40,050 nucleotides of DNA. Origin: CAYMRB01 sp964392615 (GTDB lineage: Bacteria > Planctomycetota > UBA8108). The position numbers and the translations under genes are program-made. The stretch spans positions 1-40,050 of the forward strand of contig CAYMRB010000031.1 in assembly GCA_964392615.1 (NCBI GenBank). The letters run 5' to 3'. Below are positions 16,476 through 25,330 of this stretch, one piece after another (the stretch's first letter is position 1; each line of letters opens with the position of its first letter). The notes under the pieces were generated by a model, which worked only from the letters and a program-made list of their open reading frames with translations, ran no database searches and was not told the origin of the DNA.

Positions 16476-19400
16476 ATGTCGTTTCGCATGCCGCTTCCCT
16501 GGACGATCGCGCTCGTCGCTACCACGGCGACCGCTATCGCCGGGTCGTACCGCGAGGAGATCGAGGCCGATTGGCGCCGTGAGGACGAGCGCCGGCTGGC
16601 GCTGATCCGCACGCCTGGCACGGTTCGGTTCAGCGGCGCGCAGATCGACTGGCCGGGCGTCATGCCGGATCGCCGCATGCGCATCCCATCGTCGACGTCG
16701 CCGACCGCCGATGGCCGTCTCGACGAAGCCGTGTGGTCGCGCGCCGCTCGCGTCGCCGCGTCGAACGACGCAACGTCGCCAGAGCTCCTGGTGTGCCACG
16801 ACGGTCGTCACTTGTGGGTCGGCACGTCGTTTCCGAGCTCGATGGACGCGCGCTTCGGCGCCCACCCGACATCGCGCGACGCGGCCGGCGCGGTCGACGG
16901 CGTCAAGAACGGGCGCTACGGCTTCCACTGCGGACACGAGCCGAACCCGTGGTGGGAGGTCGACCTCGGCGCGGCGCGGTCTCTCGGACGATTGGTCGTC
17001 TACAACCGCCAGGACTACGCCCCCGGGCTGCACAACGCGGATCGCCTCGTCGTGTCGACGTCCGAAGACCGCGCGACGTGGACCGAACGATGGAACAACG
17101 GCGGTCGCCACTTCGGCGGCGTTGCGGGCGGCGCACCGCTCGAGGTCGACTTCGCGGCCGGTGCGAATCTCGTACGCGCGCGCTTCGTCCGCCTCTCGAT
17201 TCCGAGCGCCGCGCCGATCTTCTTTCACCTCGACGAGGTCGAGATCTATCCGGTCGACGAGCCGACGCGGAACATCGCGCTCCATCGCACCGCGCGTCAG
17301 AGCAGCCTGAGCCCGTGGTCGACCGGTGGACCGCAGGGCTGTGCGCTCCTTGCGCTGGGCGCCCGGCGGATCGGCATCGACGGTGCGACCGCGACCGTCG
17401 ATGGGAATGCGTTGCCTGCGTCGCTCTCGTGCGTGCGCCGGGACGCGGGACAGACGACCGTCGAGCTCGCGGTACCGCTCGCGACGCTGCGCGGTCGCGA
17501 CGGCAAATCGGCAACAACCGACGTGACCATCGTGCCGCCTGGTGGCGCGGCGACGCACCTCGCGCTCGGTGGCTGTTGGCGCACTTCGTTGCGCGAAGTC
17601 TCGGCGCCGGGATTCGGCCGCAATCGATGGACGCTCGACGTTCACGCGTCCGGCCCGATCGCACCGCCCGTCGCGATCGAGGTCGAGGTCGTCGTCTTCA
17701 CGCCGACGCGCCCGTGGCGTCGCGTCGTCCTGGCGCGCGAGTTCGCCGCGGCGGCCTCCGTGCCGATCGAGGTCGACATCGCGTGCGAGGGGCCGGCGGC
17801 GATCATCGTGACCGAGCGTCGTGGCGCGCCGGCCGCGCGCTTTCGCAGCGGCCGCGCGTTCTTCATCGATCCCGTCGACGAGACGCTCGATCGCGCCGCG
17901 AGGCTCGCGGCGAGCTTCGAGCTACCGCCGCCATCGAAGCTGCGCGAGCTGCGCGACCGAGCCGCCGAGCTCGTCGCACGCGAACGAACGAGCGGCCCGG
18001 AGCCGGCCGCGCGCGCGGCGCTCTATCGGGAGGCCAGGTGGCATGCGCGCGAGACCGCGTTCGCGAATCCGCGCCTCGGTTTCGGTCGCCTGTTGTTTCT
18101 GCAACGATTCACGCAGGAGACGTATCCGGACGTCTGCCTGAACCATATGCCGTGGTGCTCGCGGCCCGGCGGCGACATCTGCGTTCTCGAGCAGCGCGGT
18201 GCCCAGCGGGGCCTCTTTACGGCGCTCGGCGCGGGCGACGCGGCCGATGTCATCGTTCGCCCGGTGATCGACGGTGCTCTCGGACACGGCCACGTGCACG
18301 GCCTCGATCTCCACTGGGACGGCGAGCGCATCGTGTTCGGCTGGGCGAGCGCGAAGAGCGCGGAGCCGCCGGCGGGTTGGCTCGATCGCCGCACGAGCTA
18401 CAGGCTGCGCCGCGAGGAAGAGCCGACCCATCTGTGGGAGATCCGCGTCGACGGGAGCGGCTTGCATCAGCTGACCGACGGCGAGTGGAGCGATCTCGAC
18501 CCGACCTACCTGCCGAGCGGCGACATCGCGTTCGCTTCCGAGCGCTGCGGCTACTCGCTGCAGTGCAACGAGCTCGACAAGGATGAGACGTCCTGCAATC
18601 TGTACCGCATGCGTGCAGACGGCAGCGGCATCCGTCGCTTGAGCGTGACGAAGGACGGCGACTACCTGCCCCACGCATTCGCCGACGGCACGATCGGATA
18701 CACGCGTTGGGAATACCAGGAGCGCGGCTGGGCCCACATCCAATCGATCTGGACGGTGCGACCTGACGGCACGGGCGAGGACGCGGTCTTCAAGCAGCAC
18801 CTCAACGATCCGTGGGCTCTCGAGGACATGCGATCGATCTCCGGCTCGACGCGGATCGCCGCGATCGCGACCGGCCACCATACGTTGGCAGTCGGCCCGC
18901 TGGTCCTGATCGAACCGGGTGGCGGCTTGAACGACGCCGCGGGCATTCGCATCGTCACGCCGGGTGTGCTGCCGCCGGAGGGCGGTATGTCGGGTCGCGC
19001 GGTGGCGACCGGCGGCGTGCCGGGTCGCGGTGGCTTCTTCGCGACGCCGTGGCCGCTGTCGGCCGAGCACTTCCTGACGTCGTTCACGTACGGCGTCGAG
19101 AGGGACGTGACCGGGTACGCGCTCTATCTCGTCGATGTGTTCGGCACCAAGGAGCTCGTCTGGCGCGATCCCGCGATCTCGTGCTTCACGCCGATCCCGC
19201 TGCGCTCGCGCCCTCGCCCGCCGGTCCTTCCGGACGTCACCGATCAGCGCGCATCGACGGCCGTCTGCGTCGTCAGCGACATCAGCCGAGGTGCCGACGG
19301 CATCTCGCCGCGCGACGTGCGCTTCCTGCGCATCTCGCAGCGCCTCGCGTGGCCGTACGACAACGAGCACGGCGGCCATCGCTACGAGCCGGACGTCAAG

Positions 19401-20387
19401 GGCGTCATGGTCAATTGGACGCCCGTGCGCGTGATCGGCACCGTGCCGGTCGAGGCGGACGGCAGCGCGAGCTTCGTCGTTCCCGCGGACACGCCGCTCT
19501 ACTTTCAGCTGCTCGACGCGCGGCACATGGAGCTCCGCCGCATGCGCTCGTTTGTCAGCTTCCAGCCGGGCGAGGTGCGCGCGTGCGCGGGCTGCCACGA
19601 GACGCGGGCCGAAGCGCCGGCACCGCGTGGACTGCCGCTCGCTCTGCGACGCGAGCCCGTCGTCCCTGTGCCACCGCCGTGGGGGCGGCGCGCGCTGAGC
19701 TTCCTGCGCGACGTGCAGCCGGTGCTCGATCGCGCGTGCGTTCGATGTCATGGCGGTCTGAGTCCCGACGCCGACCTCGACCTCAGCGGCGGGCTGACGG
19801 CGCGCCACAACCGGGCGTACGACGCCATCACGGCGCGCGGTCTGGTCGCGAGGTCGAACGTCGGCGACGACGCGAAGGTCACGCAACCCCTGGCGTTCGG
19901 CTCACGGAAGAGCCGCTTGATCGCCGTCCTCGACGACGACGTGCATCGCGACGAGGTCGAGCTCGGCGAATCCGATTGGCTCCGACTCGTGACTTGGATC
20001 GACGCGAACGGGCCGTATCACGACGGCTTCATCGACAAGCGGCCGGAGCGCCCGCCGTACGATCTGTCCGCGGACCGCGAGCTTCTCGCTTCGCTCGAGG
20101 CGGTTCACTCGCGGCGGTGCGGAAGCTGTCACGCAGCGGCGGACGTGTCGCGTCTCGACTGGATCGACCTGCACGCGCCGCGTCGAAGCCCGTTTCTCAA
20201 CGCGCCACTCGCCGCGTCGGTCGGTGGAGCCGGAGCGTGTGGCGCGAAGCCGGTGTACGCAGATCGTAGCGATCCGGACTACCGCGTCCTGCTCGAGAGC
20301 ATCGAGGCGGCAGTCGGCGAGGCATGGAGTCGGCCGCGGCGGGACCTGCAGGCATTCGATCGCGGCGTGCGGATCGGACGGCGTTGA
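16476..20387 (+). CDS. Exported tri-haem HzsA-like protein with F5/8C-like domain
   Basis: A 1303-residue protein with an N-terminal export signal (MPLPWTIALVATTATAIAGS). A discoidin/F5-8C-like module lies at about 125-268 (WWEVDLGAARSLGRLVVYN). A TolB/WD40-like propeller related to the middle domain of hydrazine synthase alpha spans about 560-1030 (LHQLTDGEWSDLDPTYLPSG, FASERCGYSLQCN). Three CxxCH haem c sites follow at 1037 (CAGCH), 1088 (CVRCH, after FLRDVQPVLDRA as in planctomycete cytochrome modules) and 1215 (CGSCH). The start has GAGGTGA 7 bases upstream. The role is probably periplasmic electron transfer or redox chemistry coupled to binding of a surface ligand. HzsA-like proteins without anammox are common in planctomycetes, and no HzsB/C partner is present, so hydrazine synthesis is not implied. 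Confidence 0.85.
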   Translation: MSFRMPLPWTIALVATTATAIAGSYREEIEADWRREDERRLALIRTPGTVRFSGAQIDWPGVMPDRRMRIPSSTSPTADGRLDEAVWSRAARVAASNDATSPELLVCHDGRHLWVGTSFPSSMDARFGAHPTSRDAAGAVDGVKNGRYGFHCGHEPNPWWEVDLGAARSLGRLVVYNRQDYAPGLHNADRLVVSTSEDRATWTERWNNGGRHFGGVAGGAPLEVDFAAGANLVRARFVRLSIPSAAPIFFHLDEVEIYPVDEPTRNIALHRTARQSSLSPWSTGGPQGCALLALGARRIGIDGATATVDGNALPASLSCVRRDAGQTTVELAVPLATLRGRDGKSATTDVTIVPPGGAATHLALGGCWRTSLREVSAPGFGRNRWTLDVHASGPIAPPVAIEVEVVVFTPTRPWRRVVLAREFAAAASVPIEVDIACEGPAAIIVTERRGAPAARFRSGRAFFIDPVDETLDRAARLAASFELPPPSKLRELRDRAAELVARERTSGPEPAARAALYREARWHARETAFANPRLGFGRLLFLQRFTQETYPDVCLNHMPWCSRPGGDICVLEQRGAQRGLFTALGAGDAADVIVRPVIDGALGHGHVHGLDLHWDGERIVFGWASAKSAEPPAGWLDRRTSYRLRREEEPTHLWEIRVDGSGLHQLTDGEWSDLDPTYLPSGDIAFASERCGYSLQCNELDKDETSCNLYRMRADGSGIRRLSVTKDGDYLPHAFADGTIGYTRWEYQERGWAHIQSIWTVRPDGTGEDAVFKQHLNDPWALEDMRSISGSTRIAAIATGHHTLAVGPLVLIEPGGGLNDAAGIRIVTPGVLPPEGGMSGRAVATGGVPGRGGFFATPWPLSAEHFLTSFTYGVERDVTGYALYLVDVFGTKELVWRDPAISCFTPIPLRSRPRPPVLPDVTDQRASTAVCVVSDISRGADGISPRDVRFLRISQRLAWPYDNEHGGHRYEPDVKGVMVNWTPVRVIGTVPVEADGSASFVVPADTPLYFQLLDARHMELRRMRSFVSFQPGEVRACAGCHETRAEAPAPRGLPLALRREPVVPVPPPWGRRALSFLRDVQPVLDRACVRCHGGLSPDADLDLSGGLTARHNRAYDAITARGLVARSNVGDDAKVTQPLAFGSRKSRLIAVLDDDVHRDEVELGESDWLRLVTWIDANGPYHDGFIDKRPERPPYDLSADRELLASLEAVHSRRCGSCHAAADVSRLDWIDLHAPRRSPFLNAPLAASVGGAGACGAKPVYADRSDPDYRVLLESIEAAVGEAWSRPRRDLQAFDRGVRIGRR

Positions 20388-20409
20388 CCGGTCGTCGGTC
20401 GCGTGGCTC

Positions 20410-21696
20410 TCAGAACCAGAGCTCGAGGCGCGCCCCGGCCACGACCGCGTCCGGAAACGCGCCGCCGGGATCGGCGATGTATTGCACGTCGAGCTTCAGG
20501 CTCGCGAACCCGGCGAGCCACAGCTTGTAGAAGAGCTCCGTCGCGGTCTCCCCCGACTCGCTCAGGCCGGCTTCGTCGCTGAACGTCACGTGGAAGACGC
20601 CGATTCCGACGACGTCGCGGTCGCGCGTCGGAATCGCGCCGATCCACTGCACGCCCCCGCCCGCGTAGATGTGCGCGTCGCTGCGATCCGACGGCGCCCA
20701 GCCATACTGGCCGAAGACGCCGATGCCCTGCTCGTCGTCCGCGTCGTCGTGTCGCTCGCTCCAGACCTCCTGGTCCCACGATAGATACCAGCCGTAGGTC
20801 TCGCCGAACATGCCGGGGGCGGGATCGTTCGCGCGCAGGCGATCGACGCGCGCGCCGTTGTACCAGCCGCCGGCGCGGAGGTGGCCGTGCCGGCCGAGGA
20901 CGTCGTAGTGCAGCGCTGGCTCGACCATGACCATCGGACCGGCCAGACGATCGCACGTGTTCGACAGGGCCCGCCCGCCGTCCGGCTCGCCCTGATAGAC
21001 GCCCGCGTTGATCGAGAACCACTCGCAGGGCACGGCGCCGACCACGGCACCCCAGTCCGGGTCGGGATAAGTCACGAGCGGGATCGTCGGAGCGAAGCCA
21101 GCGGATGACTGGATGAACTCGCCGCGGAAGTCGCCGAATGCGAAGTCGGTGTTCGCTTCCTGCTTGCCGAGCTTGAGCCAGAACGCGCCGTCGAGGAGGT
21201 CCTGGCGAAACCAGATCTCCGACAGCTGGGTGAAGTCGTCGGCCTCCATATTCGAGGCGACCTGGAAGTCGCCCACGTGGCGCTCCGAGGTGCCGTATCC
21301 GTGCTCGTGCTGCACGTGTGTGAAGAACCGGCCGCCGTCCCACCAGCCCGCGCGGCCGGTGTCGAGTTCCGCGAACAGGCTGACATCGCCTCGGTACTCG
21401 CGCGCGTCGTGCGTGTTCATGCCGCCGCGCAGGTTGGCGAAGAACTCCCCGGTGTACACGAGGTCGAACGTCAGGCCGTGCTCGCCGAGCCAGCTGCGCG
21501 CGCCCCACAGGTCACCGGTCACGTGGTCATCGTGCCACCACGACTGCGCGTGAGTCTCCGGCCAACCGAGCGCGACCGTCCAGTCGTGAGGGGTGTCGGA
21601 CGACGGCGCGCCAGCGGACGCGGCGTCCTGCGCCGGCAGGAGCGTCACGGGGAGTAGAGCGAGGCTCAACAGGAGGGGCGTCAGGGTGCGGTTCAC
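20410..21696 (-). CDS. OprB-like carbohydrate-selective porin
   Basis: A 428-residue outer-membrane beta-barrel protein. A signal peptide (LLLSLALLPVTLLPAQDA) is followed by WWHDDHVTGDLWGARSWLGE, the start of the OprB domain, and alternating amphipathic strands (FDLVYTGEFFANLRGGMNT). The chain ends on an aromatic residue (ARLELWF), as expected for BAM-dependent barrels. It would let sugars, perhaps products of the neighbouring sulfatase and hydrolase activities, cross the outer membrane. It starts with GTG at 21696 with a weak ribosome binding site. A perfect hairpin/dyad sits 50 bases upstream. It converges with the HzsA-like gene, 22 bases apart. Confidence 0.88.
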   Translation of the reverse strand: MNRTLTPLLLSLALLPVTLLPAQDAASAGAPSSDTPHDWTVALGWPETHAQSWWHDDHVTGDLWGARSWLGEHGLTFDLVYTGEFFANLRGGMNTHDAREYRGDVSLFAELDTGRAGWWDGGRFFTHVQHEHGYGTSERHVGDFQVASNMEADDFTQLSEIWFRQDLLDGAFWLKLGKQEANTDFAFGDFRGEFIQSSAGFAPTIPLVTYPDPDWGAVVGAVPCEWFSINAGVYQGEPDGGRALSNTCDRLAGPMVMVEPALHYDVLGRHGHLRAGGWYNGARVDRLRANDPAPGMFGETYGWYLSWDQEVWSERHDDADDEQGIGVFGQYGWAPSDRSDAHIYAGGGVQWIGAIPTRDRDVVGIGVFHVTFSDEAGLSESGETATELFYKLWLAGFASLKLDVQYIADPGGAFPDAVVAGARLELWF

Positions 21697-21745
21697 GGTC
21701 GTGCGAGCTCTGCGGGCCGGAGACAGCTAGGTCTGCAGTACGCAA

Positions 21746-21761
21746 GTTTGGCATTCCAAAC
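21746..21761. promoter_or_regulatory. Perfect dyad GTTTGG-CATT-CCAAAC upstream of the porin
   Basis: Six-base arms around a four-base centre in the 126-base spacer between the ArsM stop and the porin start. The location fits an operator for a sugar-responsive (for example LacI-type) regulator of the porin, or the terminator stem of the arsM transcript; no T-run follows on the minus strand. No regulator is adjacent. Confidence 0.4.
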
Positions 21762-21822
21762 CCGCAAAGTCAAGAGGCTGCCTCTCCAGCCTCCGAGCCG
21801 CGTGCCGACCGCCTCGAGACGC

Positions 21823-22698
21823 CTACCTCGCCGCTTTGCGTCCTGTCACCCGGATGCTGACGATCGCGCGCGCGGCGCGCTCGATATCCTCGCGCGGCAC
21901 GTCGCCGAGCTCGTCGGTCAGGCACGCGATTGACGGATCCGCGGCCAGCGCATCGAGCGGATAGCTCGACTGGCTCGTGACGCGCACGTCCTCGAAGCCG
22001 GCAGCGCGCAGCAGCTCGAGGTACTCGTCGCGCAGCAGCGCTCCGGCGACGCACGCGGAGTAGGCGGCCGCCGAGCTGCGGACGCTGTCGGGGAGCGGCT
22101 CGAGGAGGGTCAGGTCGGAGACGAAGAACCGGCCGCCGGGCTCCAGCACGCGGAGCATCTCGGCGAACACGCGCGGCTTGTCGGGCGACAGGTTGATCAC
22201 GCAGTTCGAGATGACGACATCGACCGATGCGTCGTCGACCGGCAGGTTCTCGATCTCGCCGCGGCGGAACTCGACGTTCGCGTAGTCGCCCTTCTCGGCG
22301 TTCGCGCGGGCGCGTGCGAGCATCTCGTCGGTCATGTCGACGCCGATCACGTGACCGCTCTCCCCCACTTGGCGCGCGGCGAGGAAGCAGTCGAAGCCGG
22401 CTCCGGAGCCGAGATCGAGCACCGTATGGCCGGGCTCGAGCGATGCGATCGCGACCGGGTTGCCGCAGCCGAGGCCGAGGTCGGCGCCTTCGGGAACGGA
22501 GCTGACCTCCTCGTCCGAGTAGCCGACTTGCGTGCTCAGCGTCGGGCTCGACGAGCCGCCGCCGCAGCACGAGCTCGCCGTTGTCGCTACCTTGCCGTAG
22601 CGCTCGCGGACGTCGCTCTTGATGTCGCTCGGGTTTGTACGCGCGTCGTCACCCTCGGTGCCGCAGCACCCGCCGCCAGTGTCGCGATCGGTCGTCAT
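21823..22698 (-). CDS. arsM: Arsenite S-adenosylmethionine methyltransferase
   Basis: A 291-residue cytoplasmic class I methyltransferase. The SAM loop is VLDLGSGAGFDCFLAAR (93-109). The arsenic-binding Cys pattern is present: C44-C45 (SSCCGGG), C166 (SNCVINLS) and C216 (YSACVAGA); the C166-C216 spacing of 50 equals that of characterised ArsM enzymes. An extra N-terminal CC pair (C11-C12) is also present. It would methylate As(III) stepwise to methyl and dimethyl arsenicals. GAGGA lies 7 bases before the ATG. It is 24 bases downstream of the Cys-tailed FmdB-like gene, so the two form an operon. No ArsR regulator or arsenite pump is in the window. Confidence 0.93.
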   Translation of the reverse strand: MTTDRDTGGGCCGTEGDDARTNPSDIKSDVRERYGKVATTASSCCGGGSSSPTLSTQVGYSDEEVSSVPEGADLGLGCGNPVAIASLEPGHTVLDLGSGAGFDCFLAARQVGESGHVIGVDMTDEMLARARANAEKGDYANVEFRRGEIENLPVDDASVDVVISNCVINLSPDKPRVFAEMLRVLEPGGRFFVSDLTLLEPLPDSVRSSAAAYSACVAGALLRDEYLELLRAAGFEDVRVTSQSSYPLDALAADPSIACLTDELGDVPREDIERAARAIVSIRVTGRKAAR

Positions 22699-22722
22699 GG
22701 TCGATCCTCGTGTGCCTGTGCG

Positions 22723-22983
22723 TCAGTGACCGCAGCCACAACCACCACTGCAGCAGCCGCCACCACCACCGCCGCGGGGGGCGCGCGTGCTCCGGGCCGG
22801 GCCTCGCGTCAGCACCTGGCCGGCCGTGATGCCTTTCTCGACGGGACTCTCGGTCGGGGTGTCGCCGGGATCGATCTCGGCGGTCGTGCACAGCTCGCCC
22901 CAGGTCTGAAGCTCGACCGACAGGCCGTGAAATACCTCGACGGTGCGGCCATTGGCCGCGCAGACGTAATCGTAGGTGGGCAT
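22723..22983 (-). CDS. FmdB-like small protein with degenerate zinc ribbon and Cys-rich tail
   Basis: An 86-residue protein starting MPTYDYVC, the normal start of FmdB/CxxC zinc-ribbon proteins, and containing EVFHGLSVE. The ribbon is degenerate: the usual CxxCG is YVCAANG here and only one Cys remains in the second knuckle (ELC). The C-terminus is a Gly/Cys run with four Cys and a final His (GGGCCSGGCGCGH), which could bind soft metals or trivalent arsenic. It is the first gene of a pair with arsM, suggesting a metalloid-handling or regulatory role. This is inference from context. Confidence 0.8.
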   Translation of the reverse strand: MPTYDYVCAANGRTVEVFHGLSVELQTWGELCTTAEIDPGDTPTESPVEKGITAGQVLTRGPARSTRAPRGGGGGGCCSGGCGCGH

Positions 22984-23168
22984 GGTATCCGTGACTCGAT
23001 GCGGAAAAGTACGGCTCCCAAAGGATCGGGGCCGAATCGTGCCGCGTCAAGTCGCGAACGGGCATCAAAGTGTGTTCTCCATCACACGACGAGCGCGCCT
23101 TGATCTCCGCGATCGAGTCGTCGAAGGTGGAGAAACAGCTACCGCGAGGACCCACTGGAGGATCGAGA

Positions 23169-24500
23169 ATGCGAGGACGACACCGCGCTGACCTTCTGAT
23201 CGGTATATGCGTTTTCGGGGCGTTCCTGCTGCCTTTGGCGCGAGCGGAGGACGAGGCTGCGTCGCGGCCCAAGAACCGCGAGGCGTCGCTGCGGCGGCTC
23301 TGCGAGGAGTTGGGAGTCGGTGCCGGAGCGACCGTTGCCGACATCGGTTGTGGCCACGGCAGAGACAGCAAGGTCTTTGCTCGGATCGTCGGGCCGACCG
23401 GCACCGTCTTCGCGGAGGAGATCGACGCGAAGAAGATCACGAAGGTGTACGAGGAGACCACCAAGGACAAGCTGGTCCAGGTCGTGCCGATTCTCGGCGG
23501 CAGCACGGATCCGCGCGTGCCGGATCGTTCGACCGATCTGATGTACATGTGCCGCGTGTTCCATCACTTCGCGAAGCCGCGCGCGATGCTCGCCGCGATG
23601 TGGCAAGACCTGCGCCCCGGCGGGCACCTGGTCATCGTCGACCGGCTCAAGGGCACGCTTCAGAACCCGGTGCCGCTCGCCGAACGCGAGAAGAAGCACA
23701 ACTGGACCGGGGAGACGGCCGTGGTGCGTCTCGGACGCGAGACCGGCTTCCTGTTCGTCAACTCCTCGTACGACGTCTGGCACGAGAAAGATGCGTTCGT
23801 CGTCATCCTCAAGCGGCCGGAGGAGGGCGAGCGAGCGACGAGCGATCCGGAAGCGGCCGGCCCGTGGAAGGCCGATTGGATTTCGTCCGCGATCGCGCGA
23901 CACGACCTGCAGGGACGACGCGTCGCGTGCGTCGCGCTGGATCGCGGCCGAGCTCTGGTCGAGCCGCTGAACGCAGCGGTCGGCGCGGACGGGAAGGTGT
24001 GGGACGTCGTGCTCGACGAGTGGCGCATCACGGCGGACGAAGCGCCCGAGGTCGGCAAGGGCGACAGCGTGGCGATCGTCCGCTGCGACAAGGGGCGCAT
24101 CGCCTGGCCCGACGGTGCGAGCTGCGAGGGCGCCGTGTTCGCCGATTCGTATCACCGCGTGTGGAAGCCCGAGCCCCTGCTCGGGTCGTTGCGAGACCGT
24201 CTCCCTGTCGGTGGACTGGTCGCCGTCATCGATCGTCGCGGCCCGAAGGACGAGCCGCGTCGGCTGGCCAACCACCGTCGCCGCATCGATCCGGGTCAGG
24301 TCATCGAGGACTTCCGCGCCGCGGGCTTCGAGTTCATCGACGACGACCGCGCGCCGGATGACGATCGATTCGTCGTCTGGTTCCGATCCCCGGGCCCGGC
24401 GCCGAAGAGTCCCGAGAAGGACGCGGCCGACGCGGGCGAGGCGAAGGAGAAGGCCCCACCGGCGGAAGCGAGCAAGAAGAAGGGCAGCGTCACGATCTAG
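23169..24500 (+). CDS. Exported SAM-dependent methyltransferase-like protein with a second degenerate half
   Basis: A 443-residue protein with a clear signal peptide (LLIGICVFGAFLLPLARAED). The first half is a class I methyltransferase fold: VADIGCGHGRDSKVF (motif I), an acidic strand end, YMCRVFHHFAKPRAMLAAM and LRPGGHLVIVDR. The second half repeats the end of such a fold (FADSYHRVWKPEPLLGSLRD, LPVGGLVAVIDRRG, RIDPGQVIEDFRAAGFEF) but has no SAM loop. The C-terminus is Lys/Glu/Ala-rich. The start has GGAGG 7 bases upstream. Export is odd because SAM is cytoplasmic, so it may act as a binding protein. Its TAG stop is also the first three bases of a palindromic repeat. Confidence 0.82.
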   Translation: MRGRHRADLLIGICVFGAFLLPLARAEDEAASRPKNREASLRRLCEELGVGAGATVADIGCGHGRDSKVFARIVGPTGTVFAEEIDAKKITKVYEETTKDKLVQVVPILGGSTDPRVPDRSTDLMYMCRVFHHFAKPRAMLAAMWQDLRPGGHLVIVDRLKGTLQNPVPLAEREKKHNWTGETAVVRLGRETGFLFVNSSYDVWHEKDAFVVILKRPEEGERATSDPEAAGPWKADWISSAIARHDLQGRRVACVALDRGRALVEPLNAAVGADGKVWDVVLDEWRITADEAPEVGKGDSVAIVRCDKGRIAWPDGASCEGAVFADSYHRVWKPEPLLGSLRDRLPVGGLVAVIDRRGPKDEPRRLANHRRRIDPGQVIEDFRAAGFEFIDDDRAPDDDRFVVWFRSPGPAPKSPEKDAADAGEAKEKAPPAEASKKKGSVTI

Positions 24501-24661
24501 CAGCCCGTTGAAAAGGGCAATCCGGCGCGGAAGCGGCCGTTTCGTCCGATCTCTTCGTTGCCAGAACTCGACAATGCACCACATTGCCTGCGTTCTGGCG
24601 CCTCGATCTCGAACGAAACGTCTCGCTTCCGCACTCGGAGCCCTTTTTCAACGGACTGCTA
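24498..24661. repeat. 164-bp palindromic repeat, copy 1
   Basis: The left end (TAGCAGCCCGTTGAAAAGGG) and the right end (CCCTTTTTCAACGGACTGCTA region, 24640-24661) are inverted repeats with one mismatch and one indel. Pairing continues inward: GCGGAAGCG/CGCTTCCGC, CGTTTCG/CGAAACG and GCCAGAAC/GTTCTGGC, closing in CAATG/CATTG around a small loop. The whole element could fold into one long cruciform or RNA hairpin. The outer ends recur at 30189-30266 and 39311-39335. It is too short to code a transposase and looks like a MITE or REP element. Confidence 0.8.
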
Positions 24662-24785
24662 GCCCGATTCTCGACGAATGCTGGCGCGGGGTGCAAATCG
24701 CCGTTCCCTTTCCGCCGTCGCGGGCGCAGAATGACCACCGGACTGGTGGTCGGTGGACACGTCGAAACGGAGGAGCCCGCGACCC

Positions 24786-25271
24786 ATGGCCGCAGAGAAC
24801 CCGTGTGCCGAGACTGGCTGCTGCCCTCGTTTCGATCCCGCGCCCTGGGACGAGACCGAGGTCGAGTTCGACGGCAAGCTGTTCGTCAAGGACCGCGTGC
24901 GCAGCATCCTTCACATCCCGATCAACTTCGGCAAGGTGATGGTCCGCATGATGGGACGCATCGACGCCGCGGATGCGAAGTCCGACGACTACCTCCTGCT
25001 CTGCGACGAGAACTCGCTCTGGGGCGCCGATGTCTACGTCGCGGTCACGAAGGAGGTGCCCGACGCGGAGAACGTCCGCCTGTCCGGCAGATTCCTCACC
25101 AAGGCGTTCGAGGGGCCGTACAAGGACGGCCACAAGTGGTGCAAGACCATGCGGGAGTACGTCGCCGGCAAGGGCGAGGAGCTCAAGAAGGTCTACAACT
25201 TCTACACGACGTGCCCGCGGTGCGCGAAGGCGTACGGCAAGAACTGGGTCGTGCTGCTGGCGCAGGTCTGA
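24786..25271 (+). CDS. Conserved hypothetical CxxC protein
   Basis: A 161-residue cytoplasmic protein. It begins AAENPCAETGCCPRFDPAPW and contains FVKDRVRSILHIPINFGKVM, GRFLTKAFEGPYKDGHKWC and a C-terminal YNFYTTCPRCAKAYGKNWVV. The CCPRFD and CPRCAK segments together could form a metal site. The pattern resembles a widespread bacterial family often labelled 'hydrolase' without experimental support. The start at 24786 is chosen because similarity begins there and GGAGG lies 12 bases upstream; GTG 24753 is an alternative. It sits alone between the palindromic repeat and the sulfatase fusion gene. Confidence 0.75.
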   Translation: MAAENPCAETGCCPRFDPAPWDETEVEFDGKLFVKDRVRSILHIPINFGKVMVRMMGRIDAADAKSDDYLLLCDENSLWGADVYVAVTKEVPDAENVRLSGRFLTKAFEGPYKDGHKWCKTMREYVAGKGEELKKVYNFYTTCPRCAKAYGKNWVVLLAQV

Positions 25272-25281
25272 AGCGTCAGAT

Positions 25282-25317
25282 TCCTCCGAACCGTCCGAAC
25301 CGTCCGAACCATCCGAG
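25282..25317 (+). repeat. Four 9-bp tandem units (CCGTCCGAA type)
   Basis: TCCTCCGAA, CCGTCCGAA twice and CCATCCGAG follow one another in the 59-base gap before the GTG of the sulfatase fusion. The last unit runs into the GAGAGG ribosome binding site. It is a simple short repeat with no coding role seen. Confidence 0.65.
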
Positions 25318-25330
25318 AGGGTCGCGAAAC

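Noticed and set aside
17922..19886. Long minus-strand frames inside the HzsA-like gene
   Set aside because: Low-complexity Arg/Ala/Asp-rich antisense translation; the plus frame has a signal peptide and three CxxCH sites.
16476..20387. Evidence for anammox hydrazine synthesis
   Set aside because: Only an alpha-like domain is present, fused to other modules, and no HzsB/C or hydrazine dehydrogenase is in the window.
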